The notes: a model not told the origin generated them from the letters alone. Positions 34,231 through 43,989 are shown, counted from the first letter of the stretch. The stretch is DNA of 64,000 bases from Halomonas sp. SSL-5 (GCF_030708455.1 NZ_JAUYWF010000002.1:62001-126000), one strand, 5' to 3'. Numbers and translations are program-made.

Positions 34231-35446
34231 AGCGTATCGCCACCACCGGGTCGAGCCGCGCGGCGCGACGCGCCGGCACGGCGGCGGCCAGCACGCCGGT
34301 CAGGGTGGCCAGCAGCAGCGACGCCACCATCAGGAGCGGGGGCACGGGAATGTAGAAGAGCCCCGGCCCGAAGGCGTTGAACACCCACACCAGCAGGTAG
34401 CTGACCGCGATGCCCATGACCGAGCCGAGCAGGCCGAACAGCGCACCCTGGATGAGGAACACCCGCATGATCTGCCGCCGGGTGGCGCCGGTGGCCCGCA
34501 GGATGCCGATTTCCCGGGTGCGCTGCACCACGCTCACCGAGAGCACGCTGGCGATGCCGAAGGCCACCGAGATGGCCACGAAGACGATGATCATGTTGGT
34601 GGAGAGGCTCTGGGCGGTGAGGGCGTTCATCAGCTGCGCGTTGGTCTCGATCCAGCTCTCCGCCTTGAGCGAGGTCAGCCGGCCCACCCGCTCGGCGATC
34701 GTGTCTGCAGCGAAGATGTCGGCGACCGTCAGGTCGATGACCGTCACCCCGCCGGGCAGCGCCAGCAGCGACTGGGCCTGCTTGAGGTCCAGATACACAT
34801 AGCGCGAATCCAGCTCGCGAACCCCCAGCTCGAAGATGCCGGCGATGTTCACTACCCGGCTGTTCTGCTGGCCGGTCTCCAGCCGTAGCTTCATGCCCAC
34901 CTTGACGCCCAGGTCGTCGGCCAGCAGCTTGCCGATCATGGCCTCATCGGCCCCCACCCGCAGCCGGCCGCTGACCAGGTACTGCTCCAGTGGAATGATG
35001 CGCCGGTAGCGCGCCAGGTCGATCCCGGTCAGTGCCACCGACTGCACGGCCTCGCCGCGGCGGGCGAACGCCGGCCCCGAGACCACCGGCGACACCGCCG
35101 TCAACACCGGCAGCCGGTCGAGGGTGGTGCTGACCTGCTGCCAGTTGTTGATCGAACGCAGGCGTTGCGCGCGCCGGTCTTCCTGGACCAGCTGCAGGGT
35201 CCCGGGGGCGGCCGGCAGCACCACATTGACCTCGTCCGGCGAGAGCAGGCGGATGTGAGCCTGGGTGCCCAAGGTGCGCTCGACGATGTTGGCCTGCAGG
35301 CCCTGGATCAGGGCCGCGATGAACACGATCACCGCCACCCCCACCGCCACGCCCACGGCGATCATCAGCGACTGGGCGCGCCCCTCGCGCAGGAAGGCGA
35401 CGGCGAGGGTCCACTCGGTCCACAGACCCCGCAGCGGGCGATTCAA
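34223..35446 (-). CDS. FtsX-like ABC permease
   Basis: A 407-residue permease with four hydrophobic segments: one N-terminal helix (about residues 23-48), a large periplasmic domain (about 50-280), and three C-terminal helices in the FtsX domain. [22 protein letters not shown] is the characteristic MacB/LolC coupling loop. The start overlaps the stop of the adaptor gene. With the ATPase and the adaptor it forms a tripartite MacAB- or DevABC-like exporter; an outer-membrane channel is not encoded nearby. Confidence 0.88.
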   Translation of the reverse strand: MNRPLRGLWTEWTLAVAFLREGRAQSLMIAVGVAVGVAVIVFIAALIQGLQANIVERTLGTQAHIRLLSPDEVNVVLPAAPGTLQLVQEDRRAQRLRSINNWQQVSTTLDRLPVLTAVSPVVSGPAFARRGEAVQSVALTGIDLARYRRIIPLEQYLVSGRLRVGADEAMIGKLLADDLGVKVGMKLRLETGQQNSRVVNIAGIFELGVRELDSRYVYLDLKQAQSLLALPGGVTVIDLTVADIFAADTIAERVGRLTSLKAESWIETNAQLMNALTAQSLSTNMIIVFVAISVAFGIASVLSVSVVQRTREIGILRATGATRRQIMRVFLIQGALFGLLGSVMGIAVSYLLVWVFNAFGPGLFYIPVPPLLMVASLLLATLTGVLAAAVPARRAARLDPVVAIRYV

Positions 35447-36672
35447 TTGAAGTTCACCGGCAGTTCATTGCGGGTGGCGGCGTCCTCGCCACTGCCGGAC
35501 ACCGGCGCCGCGCGCGGCGCGAACCGCACCCGTGCGCCCTCCTCGAGCGCGGTCGTGGGGTCCGCCAGCACCCGGTCGCCCGCCCTCAGCCCGTCGAGGA
35601 CCTCGGTCATCGCCAGGCCGCGCAGCCCCAGGGTCACCTCTTGGCGTTGCACCCTGCCCTCGCGCACCACCCACACCCGCGCCTGGTCGCCCTGGACGTC
35701 AGCGAGGGCATCATTGGGGATCGCCAGCGACTGCTCGCGCCGGCCGGTCTCGATGTTCACCGACACGGTCATGTCCTGGCGCAGGAAGTCGGGAACCGGG
35801 TCCACCGCCAGGCGCACCTCAACGGTGCCGCGCTGGGGGTCGATGCTCGGGGCGATGAAGCCGACGCGGGCGGGGAACGGGCGCTGCGGATAGGCATCGG
35901 CGACGGCCATGGCGTCCTGCTGCAAGGCCAGCAGGGCGAGGTTGCGCTCATCGAGCGGCACACGGATCTCGGTGGCGCCGCTCAGCGCGATGGTGAACAG
36001 CACCTGGCCGGGCTGCACCAGGTCGCCGGGCTCCGCGTCACGGGTCAGCACCGTGCCGGCCACCTCGGAGCGCACCACGGTCTTGGCGAGCCTAGCCTGC
36101 AGGGCGGCAAGGCGCTCTCGCAGCAGGGTCTCCTCGACGTTGCCCGGCGCCAGCGCCGTCGCCGTCAGCCGGGCGGCATCAAGGGCATTGCGCGCCAGCG
36201 TCTGTGCCTGCTCGGCCTGCTCCAGCGCCTCGGTGGAGAGCAGCGCGCGCTCGGCCAGCGTGCGCCGCCGGGCCGTCTCGCGACGCGCCTGGGCCAGCTC
36301 GGATTCGGCGCGCTCGAGCGCCACCCGGGCCTGGGGGCGTCGACTGGTGGCAAGCTCGGTCAGCGCCGCCTCGGCCTCGCGCACCTGGGCGGCGAGCTCA
36401 TCCGAGCGCAGCACCAGCAACGTATCCCCGGGCATCACGCTGTCACCTTCCTCGACATGGCGCTCCAGCACGACCCCGGTGATCTCACTGCCCACCTGGG
36501 CCCGGGAGGTCGTCACGACTCGCCCGGTCGCCACCACCGTCTGCACCAGCGGCTGCCGCTCGAGCACATAGCCCTGCACCTGGGGCCCCTGCCACCAGCG
36601 CCACAGGCCGACGCCGACGGCGAGTGCCAGGGCCAGTATCACGAGCACGGACGTGTAACGGACGCGGCCCAA
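35443..36672 (-). CDS. Periplasmic adaptor (HlyD/MacA-like)
   Basis: A 409-residue membrane-fusion protein: one N-terminal helix (VLVILALALAVGVGLW), a lipoyl-like domain (GVVLERHVEEGDSVMPGD), a coiled coil of about 100 residues (ERAESELAQARRETARRR and beyond), and beta-barrel and membrane-proximal domains. It bridges the inner-membrane permease to an outer-membrane channel. The proposed TTG start at 36672 has AAGGAG seven bases upstream; in-frame alternatives are GTG at 36702 and ATG at 36771, neither with a well-spaced site. First gene of the three-gene export operon. Confidence 0.85.
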   Translation of the reverse strand: MGRVRYTSVLVILALALAVGVGLWRWWQGPQVQGYVLERQPLVQTVVATGRVVTTSRAQVGSEITGVVLERHVEEGDSVMPGDTLLVLRSDELAAQVREAEAALTELATSRRPQARVALERAESELAQARRETARRRTLAERALLSTEALEQAEQAQTLARNALDAARLTATALAPGNVEETLLRERLAALQARLAKTVVRSEVAGTVLTRDAEPGDLVQPGQVLFTIALSGATEIRVPLDERNLALLALQQDAMAVADAYPQRPFPARVGFIAPSIDPQRGTVEVRLAVDPVPDFLRQDMTVSVNIETGRREQSLAIPNDALADVQGDQARVWVVREGRVQRQEVTLGLRGLAMTEVLDGLRAGDRVLADPTTALEEGARVRFAPRAAPVSGSGEDAATRNELPVNFN

Positions 36673-36920
36673 GGCGTGTCTCCTTATCAGAATCTCCTCC
36701 ACTTCCCCCTGACTTGACGCAACAAGCGCAGCAGCTGCGCTGTCCCGGGCTCTCGGGCGTTGCCCCGACATCAGCGTGCCGGTTTCAGGAGGATACCAGC
36801 AAGCGAGACGGGCTGGCGCCTCGCGGCGTCAGCTGGCCGTGATGCCGCCCGGCCTATCCCGCAGCCACTCATTGCAGGCATGCTGGAGACCCGATCCCGT
36901 CCCCGACCCGGAGGCCCCCA

Positions 36921-37421
36921 ATGACGGTACGCCTGATCGACTTCCGCCACGCGGACGAGGCCACGCGCTGGCGGGCCATCAACGACGACGTGATGGGCGG
37001 CGTCTCCCGCGGCGGCCTGCATGGGGAAGACGGCGTCGGGGTGTTCCGCGGCGAGACGTCGCTTGCAAACAACGGCGGCTTCGCCTCGGTGCGCCGGGAA
37101 CCCGAGGCCATGGACCCGAGCGACGCCCCAGGCCTGGAGCTAAAGGTGCGCGGCGACGGGCGCCGCTACCAGCTGCGCCTCTATACCGACCAGCTGCCAC
37201 AGGGCGCGGCTTACCGAGCGATCTTCCAGCCCGAGGCCGGCGAGTGGCAGCGCGCTGGCCTGCCCTGGCACGAGTTCGAGGCGGTGTTCCGCGGCCGGCG
37301 GCTGGAGGATGCTCCGCCGCTCGACCCCGCGGCGATCCGGCAGGTGGGGTTTCTCATCGCCGACCGGCAGCCTGGTCCCTTCCGGCTGGAGGTGGCGTGG
37401 TTGGGGACGTTAAACAGCTAA
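36921..37421 (+). CDS. CIA30-family protein
   Basis: A 166-residue protein of the CIA30 (NADH:ubiquinone oxidoreductase intermediate-associated protein 30) family. WRAINDDVMGGVSRGGL at the N-terminus and the FRGETSLANNGGFASVR segment are its diagnostic motifs; the fold is a galactose-binding-like beta sandwich. In eukaryotes it assists complex I assembly, but bacterial members are widely spread and not tied to complex I genes. GGAGG is upstream of the ATG. No neighbour suggests a role. Confidence 0.82.
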   Translation: MTVRLIDFRHADEATRWRAINDDVMGGVSRGGLHGEDGVGVFRGETSLANNGGFASVRREPEAMDPSDAPGLELKVRGDGRRYQLRLYTDQLPQGAAYRAIFQPEAGEWQRAGLPWHEFEAVFRGRRLEDAPPLDPAAIRQVGFLIADRQPGPFRLEVAWLGTLNS

Positions 37422-37526
37422 GCCTTTCACCTGACGCCACCCGTCAGCACCATTCGGCCTGCGTCATCACACATATTGCCTATCCTGAGGTTACGGATGA
37501 CAAGCCCGTCCACTGGAGGCACGACC

Positions 37527-38840
37527 GTGATCATCAAGGGACTCGTACTCAGTCTTATCCTCTTCGGTTCCGTCGGACTGGCCAGCGCCGATTACGCCGA
37601 CGGCATGCGCTACTACGAGCGGCAGGAGTACCGCCAGGCACTGCAGGAATTCGGCGACGCGGCCAGACGCGGCGATGCCGATGCCCAGTACATGCTGGGC
37701 CGCCTGCACGAGGCCGGCAACGGGACGGCCCAGGATTTCGTGCAGGCCCACAAGTGGTACAACCTGGCCGCGGCCCGCGGACACCGCCATGCCGCCGAGG
37801 CTCGCGATTCACTGGCCCAGCGCATGACGGCCGGCCAGGTCGCCGAGGCGCAGCAGGCGACACGCGGCTGGCAACCGGAAGAGGCGCCTGCCTCACAGGC
37901 GACCGAGCGAGCGCGGCCCGACATCGAGACCCTGTCGGACCGGCAGGGCGTGGCCGAGATACAGCGTGAGCTCAATCGGCTCGGCTATGACGCCGGCCCG
38001 GTGGATGGTGCCATGGGACGCCGTACCCGCAATGCGATACGCGAATACCAGGCGGACAGGGACATGGCCCAGGATGGCTACGCCACGGCCGGTTTGCTGA
38101 AACGCCTGCGCGAGACACAGCGCGCCACACAAGACATGGCAGCCGCCAGCGAGCCGCCCCCCGCCGTCGAGTCCCGGGTCGCCCTGCAGGACGACTTCGC
38201 CGACGGCGATTACCGACGTGATCCGCCCTGGACGGTGCTCGGTGGCGATTTCGAGGTGGATGAGCACGGGTTGCGCAGCATCGTGGAGACGCGGCGCACG
38301 ACCGAGCGGGAATCACGCCAGCTGAGCGCCGACCGGCCGGAGGAGCTTGGCCTCGCGGTACTCGAACTGATCCTCGAGCAGGCGAGCAATGGCCGTCAGG
38401 GCGAGTTGAGCATCCCGGTCGAACCGGCGCGTATCTTCGTCAATGCCCCCGTCGACAACGCCTTCAGGATGGAGCTCGAGCTCGCCTCCCGGCAGCGGCC
38501 CGGCAGCCTGGAACTCGGCGTCTTCCAGGGCAACCGACCCAGCGGCACCGGCTATCGGCTGGTCTACACGCCCGGTTCCCGCCCGGGACTCAGCCTGGTA
38601 AGGCTGGTGGCCGGCAGCGCCGAGGTCATCGCCCGCCACGAGGGAAGCCTCGACCTCGAGGATGCCCGTTTCCACCGCATCGTCTGGACCCGGGACGATA
38701 CCGGGGAGATGCAGGTCCAAGTGGATGGCCAGCGCCTGATGCGTGTCAGCGACCGCGGCCTGCGCGACCCCTTCCAGGGCGTCGTACTGGCCAACCAGGG
38801 GGGCGACTACACCCTGCGCCGGATCAGGCTGGAGGAGTAG
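37527..38840 (+). CDS. Secreted Sel1-repeat and peptidoglycan-binding protein
   Basis: A 437-residue exported protein. A Sec signal peptide ends near ASA at residue 21; Sel1-like repeats follow (GMRYYERQEYRQALQEFGDAARRG, AQYMLGRLHEAGNG, HKWYNLAAARGH), then a peptidoglycan-binding domain (VAEIQRELNRLGYDAGPVDG, RTRNAIREYQ) near residue 150, and a C-terminal region of about 220 residues resembling a concanavalin/LamG-type beta sandwich (ending QGVVLANQGGDYTLRRI). The GTG at 37527 lies seven bases from GGAGG and starts the signal peptide. A cell-envelope role is inferred. Confidence 0.78.
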   Translation: MIIKGLVLSLILFGSVGLASADYADGMRYYERQEYRQALQEFGDAARRGDADAQYMLGRLHEAGNGTAQDFVQAHKWYNLAAARGHRHAAEARDSLAQRMTAGQVAEAQQATRGWQPEEAPASQATERARPDIETLSDRQGVAEIQRELNRLGYDAGPVDGAMGRRTRNAIREYQADRDMAQDGYATAGLLKRLRETQRATQDMAAASEPPPAVESRVALQDDFADGDYRRDPPWTVLGGDFEVDEHGLRSIVETRRTTERESRQLSADRPEELGLAVLELILEQASNGRQGELSIPVEPARIFVNAPVDNAFRMELELASRQRPGSLELGVFQGNRPSGTGYRLVYTPGSRPGLSLVRLVAGSAEVIARHEGSLDLEDARFHRIVWTRDDTGEMQVQVDGQRLMRVSDRGLRDPFQGVVLANQGGDYTLRRIRLEE

Positions 38841-38864
38841 GCGGTGTCCCCCATCTGCCCCTCG

Positions 38865-39587
38865 CTATCCCAGCGGATGGCCGTGCGCCTCGACTCGACG
38901 CCTGAGCCAGGCACCGATCAGCAGCAGCAAGGTCAGGGCGACGAGTGGCAGAATCACGCTGGGACTCACGGCCTGCTCGGCCTCCACCGCCTCCAGGGCG
39001 CCGTAGATGGCGCTGGCGTAGACCGCCCATTTCAAGGCCAGACCGATGATGGCCGCCATCACGAAGGTGGCCAGCGGCAGCCGCAGCAGGCCGGCGGCGA
39101 AGTTGACCACCGAGTGCGGGAAACCGGGCAGCACGCGCAGGGCGCACTGGGTCAGGAAGTCACTGCGCCTTTCCAGCTTGACCATGACCTTGCGCGTGAG
39201 CCCCCGGGGCGTCCAGCGGTCGCTGAAACGGGAAGAGAGGTAGTAGGCCCCCAGGGCGCCTGCGACGCTGCCGAGGGTCAGCATCAGGGTGGCGATCGGG
39301 GGCGCGTAGAAGGGGGCGATCAGCCACAGCCCGATGCTGCCGGGAAAGCCGATCGCCAGGGTCACCGCCATGACCGCGATCACCGAGACGATCACCGCGG
39401 GGTGGTGGGAGGCCTCGTCGGCCCAACGCTGCACGTCGGCCAGCTCCGGCGAATGCCAGATCCACAGGTAGCCGGCCATCAACAGCGTGGCGACCACCGC
39501 GACCCAGCGCCACAGGCGGCCTGGCGAACTGCCGTTTAACATCAGCGGGTCTCGGTCATCCATCGAGGGCCATGGTGGCATGCCCAC
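38865..39587 (-). CDS. TVP38/TMEM64 (DedA-like) membrane protein
   Basis: A 240-residue membrane protein of the VTT/SNARE-associated family (YdjX/YdjZ-like), with five or six hydrophobic segments. The hallmark pieces are AIGFPGSIGLWL, GSVAGALGAYYLSSRF and, after the amphipathic segment, LRVLPGFPHSVVNFAAGLL. Relatives are lipid scramblase-like or of unknown transport function. The exact start is uncertain: GTG at 39587 and ATG at 39563 are both in frame, and neither has a strong ribosome-binding site. Confidence 0.8.
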   Translation of the reverse strand: MGMPPWPSMDDRDPLMLNGSSPGRLWRWVAVVATLLMAGYLWIWHSPELADVQRWADEASHHPAVIVSVIAVMAVTLAIGFPGSIGLWLIAPFYAPPIATLMLTLGSVAGALGAYYLSSRFSDRWTPRGLTRKVMVKLERRSDFLTQCALRVLPGFPHSVVNFAAGLLRLPLATFVMAAIIGLALKWAVYASAIYGALEAVEAEQAVSPSVILPLVALTLLLLIGAWLRRRVEAHGHPLG

Positions 39588-39625
39588 TTCGCCGGGTCAC
39601 CCCTTGGGACGCCGGCCGAAGCCTT

Positions 39626-39639
39626 TAGGCTTAAGCCTA
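39626..39639. promoter_or_regulatory. 14-bp palindrome upstream of the second BCCT gene
   Basis: TAGGCTTAAGCCTA is a perfect palindrome about 100 bases before the transporter start. The region around it is AT-richer than its surroundings and probably contains the promoter. It may be an operator; no matching regulator gene is adjacent. Confidence 0.35.
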
Positions 39640-39736
39640 TCCCTTTAGACGTTAGTCGAACATTGTTAGAATGCTATCGCTCTAGCCGGCGCCATGATCC
39701 ATCGGCGCACACATCCTCCACCACTAGAGCCTCCTC

Positions 39737-41326
39737 ATGCCTCCGAACAACACCCCCGTCCCACCCGGGGCCTCGCCACTGTCGCGCCTGGGCGATCCCA
39801 TCGTGCTGCTGCTCACGGTCGGCTTCATCGTCGCCTTCGTCGGCCTGTCACTTTTCGACATCGACCTGGTGGCCGACAGCATCAGCGCCGGCTTCGCCTG
39901 GACGGCGGCCACGCTGGGCACCTACTTCCAGCTACTGCTGCTGCTGACCTTCCTGATCGCCATCGGAGTGGCCATCTCGCCGGCGGCCGGTGCCCGGGTC
40001 GGCAACCTGGATAGCCCGCAGATCGGCACCTTCAAGTGGCTGTCGATGATCATGTGCACCCTGCTGGCCGGGGGCGGCGTGTTCTTCGCCGCGGGCGAGC
40101 CGGTCTACCACTTCGTGGTGACCCCGCCGGCCTTCGACACCGAGGCGGGCACCGCCGAGGCGGTGGCCGGCGCCCTGGCCCAGTCGTTCATGCACTGGGG
40201 CTTCCTGGCCTGGGCGGTGCTGGGCTCGCTCTCCGCCATCGTGCTGGCCCACGCCCACTACGTGAAGGGCCAGCCGCTGCAGCCGCGCACCCTGCTCTAC
40301 CCGGTACTCGGCGAGCGCGTCATGAAGGGCGCCCTGGGCAGCCTGGTGGATGCCTGCTGCGTGATTGCGGTGGTCGCGGGCACCGTCGGCCCCATCGGCT
40401 TTCTCGCCACCCAGGTGAGCTTCGGCCTGCACGAGCTGTTCGGCCTCAGCGAGGGCTACGCCACCCAGCTCGGCATCCTGGTGCTGCTGGCGGGGGTCTA
40501 CGTCACCTCGGCGATGACCGGCATCCACAAGGGCATCCAGATCCTGTCTCGCTTCAACGTCTTCCTGGCGCTGGCCATCGCCGCGGTGATCCTGGTGGCC
40601 GGCCCCACGCTTTTCCTGGTCAACGCCTTCAGCCAGGGCTTCGGCGAGTACCTGTCGTCATTCTTCAGCATGGCCACCATGAGCGCCGAGACCGCGCCGG
40701 CCTGGTGGATGCAGTGGTGGACGGTGTTCTTCTTCGCCTGGTTCATCGGTTACGCGCCGCTGATGGCGATCTTCGTGGCACGCATCTCGCGGGGCCGCAC
40801 CATCCGCGAGATGATCCTGGCCGTGGCGGTGATGGCCCCGGTGGCCACCGCGATCTGGTTCACCCTGCTGGGCGGCTCGGGCATCCACTTCCAGCTGACC
40901 GGGGCGATCGACCTCACCGAGGCGCTGAACAACTTCCAGTTCGACGTGGCGACCCTCAGCGTGGCCCAGGCGCTGCCGGGCGGGTCCCTGATGGCGCTGG
41001 CCATCCTGCTGCTGACCAGCATCTTCGTAGCCACCACCGGCGACTCCATGAGCTACGCCATCGCCGTGGTGTGCACCGGCCACGACGCGCCGAACCGCCT
41101 GGTGCGCGCCTTCTGGGGCATCGCCATGGCGCTGATGGCCGGCATCCTGCTCTACATGGGCGCGGGGCAGATCGGTGCGCTGCAACAATTCATCGTGATC
41201 ACCGCGATCCCCGTCTCGCTGGTGCTGCTGCCCTCGCTGTGGGCCGGGCCCCAGGCGGCCTACGCCATGGCGCGTGAACAGGGCATCATCGCGCCCAATG
41301 CGGTGGCCACCACCAGGGCCGAGTGA
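39737..41326 (+). CDS. BCCT-family transporter, second copy
   Basis: A 529-residue 12-helix transporter. It keeps the family signature (WWTVFFFAWFIGYAPLMAIFVARISRGRTIRE) but is clearly divergent from the copy at 23750: the glycine-rich helix reads LLAGGGVFFAAGEPVYHF instead of AAGIGTILMFWGVAEP, and the tryptophan-rich helix has lost several aromatic residues. This suggests a different substrate from classical betaine carriers, possibly another small zwitterion or sulfonate. It is transcribed alone and ends at a strong hairpin. Confidence 0.88.
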   Translation: MPPNNTPVPPGASPLSRLGDPIVLLLTVGFIVAFVGLSLFDIDLVADSISAGFAWTAATLGTYFQLLLLLTFLIAIGVAISPAAGARVGNLDSPQIGTFKWLSMIMCTLLAGGGVFFAAGEPVYHFVVTPPAFDTEAGTAEAVAGALAQSFMHWGFLAWAVLGSLSAIVLAHAHYVKGQPLQPRTLLYPVLGERVMKGALGSLVDACCVIAVVAGTVGPIGFLATQVSFGLHELFGLSEGYATQLGILVLLAGVYVTSAMTGIHKGIQILSRFNVFLALAIAAVILVAGPTLFLVNAFSQGFGEYLSSFFSMATMSAETAPAWWMQWWTVFFFAWFIGYAPLMAIFVARISRGRTIREMILAVAVMAPVATAIWFTLLGGSGIHFQLTGAIDLTEALNNFQFDVATLSVAQALPGGSLMALAILLLTSIFVATTGDSMSYAIAVVCTGHDAPNRLVRAFWGIAMALMAGILLYMGAGQIGALQQFIVITAIPVSLVLLPSLWAGPQAAYAMAREQGIIAPNAVATTRAE

Positions 41327-41355
41327 GCCGCAGCTGACGAGCGGTGCACTACCTG

Positions 41356-41383
41356 AAGGCGGCACCCGGCCGGGTGCCGCCTT
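41356..41383. terminator. Hairpin terminator of the second BCCT gene
   Basis: AAGGCGGCACCCGG is followed immediately by its exact reverse complement, a 28-base perfect palindrome with a stem of about 12 bases, then TTTGCTG. It lies between convergent genes and could stop transcription from both sides. Confidence 0.8.
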
Positions 41384-41398
41384 TGCTGTGCCTGCGGC

Positions 41399-41869
41399 CT
41401 ACGTCTCGAGCCCCAGTCGCCGGTGCCACTCGGCGAGGCTCTCCTCGGGATACTCGGCGAAGCACCTGTCGTTCTCCCTTGCCTCGACCTCGACCCAGCC
41501 GGCCTTGCTATCGAGCAGCAGATGGACCCGTTCCGGCGGGATCGGCAGCTCGCTGTCGATCGCCGAGGCGAAGGGGTGTACCAGCTCCGGCCAGCGCGGG
41601 TCATAGACCCACAGGGCGCTGGCACAGTGGTGGCAGAAATGGCGCTCGCCGGGGCTCTGCTCCCCGTCGATGACGGCGCGGTAGATGCTCTTGCTTTCCT
41701 CCCCCTGGACCTCGAGGGTCTCGGCACGCGCACCGAGGTTGATGGCGTAGCCTCCGCCTCCCGCGGTCTTGCGGCAGATGGAGCAGTAGCAGCGCTGATA
41801 GGGATAGGGGTGCGGTGAGTCGACGCTAAATCGCACGGCGCCGCAGTGACAGGAGCCTTCGAGTCTCAT
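41399..41869 (-). CDS. GFA/CENP-V family protein
   Basis: A 156-residue zinc protein of the glutathione-dependent formaldehyde-activating enzyme family. The three cysteine clusters are SCHCGAVRF at residues 6-14, RCYCSICRKTAG near residue 26 and FCHHCAS near residue 78, which together bind two zinc ions. Characterised members bind S-hydroxymethylglutathione or act as lyases, but most, including this one, lack biochemical data. It is 28 bases from the GNAT gene and probably in the same operon. Confidence 0.85.
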   Translation of the reverse strand: MRLEGSCHCGAVRFSVDSPHPYPYQRCYCSICRKTAGGGGYAINLGARAETLEVQGEESKSIYRAVIDGEQSPGERHFCHHCASALWVYDPRWPELVHPFASAIDSELPIPPERVHLLLDSKAGWVEVEARENDRCFAEYPEESLAEWHRRLGLET

Positions 41870-41896
41870 CTTCGATCCTCCGATGCCAGGATGGCG

Positions 41897-42424
41897 CTAT
41901 CGCGTCAGCTCCCGGCGCATGATGGTGACGCGCTCGCCGCGGTAGTCGCGCACCTCCACGGCGCACCAGCCCAGCCGGCCATAGAGCGCCTGGCGGTCCG
42001 GGGTAAACAGGTGGAGAGTGGCGATGCCATGCTCGCTGGCCTCCTGTTCCACGCGGCGAACCAGTCGCGAGGCGATGCCCAGCCCGCGCCATTCGGGGCA
42101 CACATAGACCGAGGCCAGCCAGGGATTGAGCGCCGGACGGTCGTGCATGTCGTCGTCGATCAGGCTGGCCATGCCCACCGGGGAGTCACCGGAAAGCGCC
42201 ACGAACACCGACGGCTTCCCGCCCTCCCCGCACTGGGCGTGGAAGGTGTCCAGGGCCTGGTCGAGGCGCCTGTCGGGGGCGAGGTGTCCCCACTGGGCAA
42301 CCTCCCAGCGCACCAGGGCCAGCAGATGGGGCGAGTCTGGCACCAGGCGCACGATACGCACCCGCGGCGTGCCCGGGACCTGGCGCTCCGCCGCCGCCGT
42401 CACCTCGGCGGAAGGCGCCCTCAC
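41897..42424 (-). CDS. GNAT N-acetyltransferase
   Basis: A 175-residue acetyltransferase. The acetyl-CoA-binding motif A is VYVCPEWRGLGIASRLVRRVEQ near residue 110, with the Q/R-x-x-G-x-G/A pattern (RGLGIA), and ALYGRLGWCAV forms the closing strand. The GTG start overlaps the TGA of the CDGSH/glutamate-synthase gene by four bases, so the two are translationally coupled. Substrate unknown. Confidence 0.8.
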   Translation of the reverse strand: MRAPSAEVTAAAERQVPGTPRVRIVRLVPDSPHLLALVRWEVAQWGHLAPDRRLDQALDTFHAQCGEGGKPSVFVALSGDSPVGMASLIDDDMHDRPALNPWLASVYVCPEWRGLGIASRLVRRVEQEASEHGIATLHLFTPDRQALYGRLGWCAVEVRDYRGERVTIMRRELTR

Positions 42425-43989
42425 AGCCCCGGCTCCATCACGCCCGCGTAGCGAACGCCACTGAGCAAGGCCATCTCGCGCTTCCAGGTGGCCAGGTCGT
42501 TGGCGTTGAGGCCGGCCAGGCTGGCGTGGCCGCAGGCCCTCGCCATCACCTGCATCAGCCCCGTGGAGGCGCGCAGGAAGCGCTCGAGCTGGGCGGCGGA
42601 CCTGTCGACGTCGAGGCGCTGGCGCAGGTCGCCGCGCTGGGTGGCGATCCCCGCCGGGCAGTTGTTGGTGTGACAGATGCGCGCCGCCACGCAGCCGATG
42701 GATTGCATGGCGCTGTTGGCGATGGCCACGCCGTCGGCACCCAGCGCCAGCGCCTTGACGAAGTCGATGGGCAGGCGCAGGCCACCGGTGACGATCAGGG
42801 TGACGCGACCACTCGCCCCCTCGTCGTCCAGGTAGCGGCGTGCCCGGGCCAGGGCGGGGATGGTGGGCACGCTGATATGGTCGCGGAACATCAGCGGCGC
42901 CGCCCCGGTACCACCGCCGCGGCCGTCGAGAATCAGGTAGTCGGCGCCGGCGTCGAGGGCGAACTGGATATCGCGCTCGATATGGTTGGCGCTGAGCTTG
43001 AAGCCCACCGGGATGCCGCCGGTGACCTCGCGCACGCGGTCGGCGAAGCGGCGGAAGTCGTCCACCGTGTGCAGGTCCTCGAAGGTGGCCGGCGACTCGG
43101 CGGCTTGCCCCTCCTCGAGGCCACGCACCTCGGCGATCCTGGCCGATACCTTGTTGCCCGGCAGGTGACCACCGGTGCCGGTCTTGGCCGCCTGGCCGCC
43201 CTTGAAGTGGAACGCCTGCACCTTCTCGAGCAGGCGCTCCTCATAGCCGAAGCGGGCACTGGCCAGCTCATAGAAGTAGCGGGAGTTCTCGGCCTGCTCC
43301 TCGGGCAACATGCCGCCCTCGCCGGAGCAGATGCCGGTGCCGGCCCGCTCGGCGCCACGGGCCAGCGCCACCTTGGCCTCCTCGGAAAGCGCCCCGAAGC
43401 TCATATCGGAGACCAGCAGCGGCATCTCCAGGGTCAGCGGCTTCCTCGCCTCGGGCCCGACCACCAGCCGGGTGGCCACCTCGGCCTCATCCAGTAACGG
43501 CTGGGTGGCCAGCTGCGCCACCATCAGCTGCAGGTCGTCCCAGCTCGGCAGCGTATGGCGCGGCACCCCCATGGCGTCGACGGGGCCATGACGCCCGACA
43601 CCCTCGAGCCCCTCCCGGGCCAGGCGATGGATCAGCTCGACCGTGGGCTCCTCCTCGGTGGCCTTCGCCTCCGGCATGCCATCGTCGCCCTTGCCCTCGT
43701 CGCCCTTGCCCTCGTCGGGCTCCGGCGCTGCCTGGCCGACCTGATCGGCGTCGAACTGCTGGTGGGTGCCGTCGCAGTAGGGGGCGTCGCCGGTCTGCTT
43801 GCACCGACAGAGATAGGCCTCGCCCTCCTTATCGGCGGTGAACATCTTCGGCGTGAAGCCGCTGCCCTGGTGAGAGCCGTCGCAAAAGGGCTGGTCCTGC
43901 GAGCGGCCGCAGCGGCAGAAGGCGTACTCCTTGCCCTTCTCCAGCCTGACCTTCTTCGGCTTGTTGTCGGCGATGATCGGCTGATTCAT
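42421..43989 (-). CDS. CDGSH iron-sulfur and glutamate-synthase-domain fusion
   Basis: A 522-residue protein that starts with two CDGSH domains (CRCGRSQDQPFCDGSH near residue 24; CRCKQTGDAPYCDGTH near residue 60), each expected to bind a [2Fe-2S] cluster. A charged linker leads to an FMN-binding glutamate-synthase-like barrel. GGGTGAAPLMF is the FMN-phosphate region and CHTNNCPAGIATQ the cysteine motif for the [3Fe-4S] cluster. No glutaminase domain is present, so ordinary glutamate synthase activity is unlikely; an oxidoreductase role is inferred. GGGAGGGGA precedes the ATG. Confidence 0.87.
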   Translation of the reverse strand: MNQPIIADNKPKKVRLEKGKEYAFCRCGRSQDQPFCDGSHQGSGFTPKMFTADKEGEAYLCRCKQTGDAPYCDGTHQQFDADQVGQAAPEPDEGKGDEGKGDDGMPEAKATEEEPTVELIHRLAREGLEGVGRHGPVDAMGVPRHTLPSWDDLQLMVAQLATQPLLDEAEVATRLVVGPEARKPLTLEMPLLVSDMSFGALSEEAKVALARGAERAGTGICSGEGGMLPEEQAENSRYFYELASARFGYEERLLEKVQAFHFKGGQAAKTGTGGHLPGNKVSARIAEVRGLEEGQAAESPATFEDLHTVDDFRRFADRVREVTGGIPVGFKLSANHIERDIQFALDAGADYLILDGRGGGTGAAPLMFRDHISVPTIPALARARRYLDDEGASGRVTLIVTGGLRLPIDFVKALALGADGVAIANSAMQSIGCVAARICHTNNCPAGIATQRGDLRQRLDVDRSAAQLERFLRASTGLMQVMARACGHASLAGLNANDLATWKREMALLSGVRYAGVMEPGL

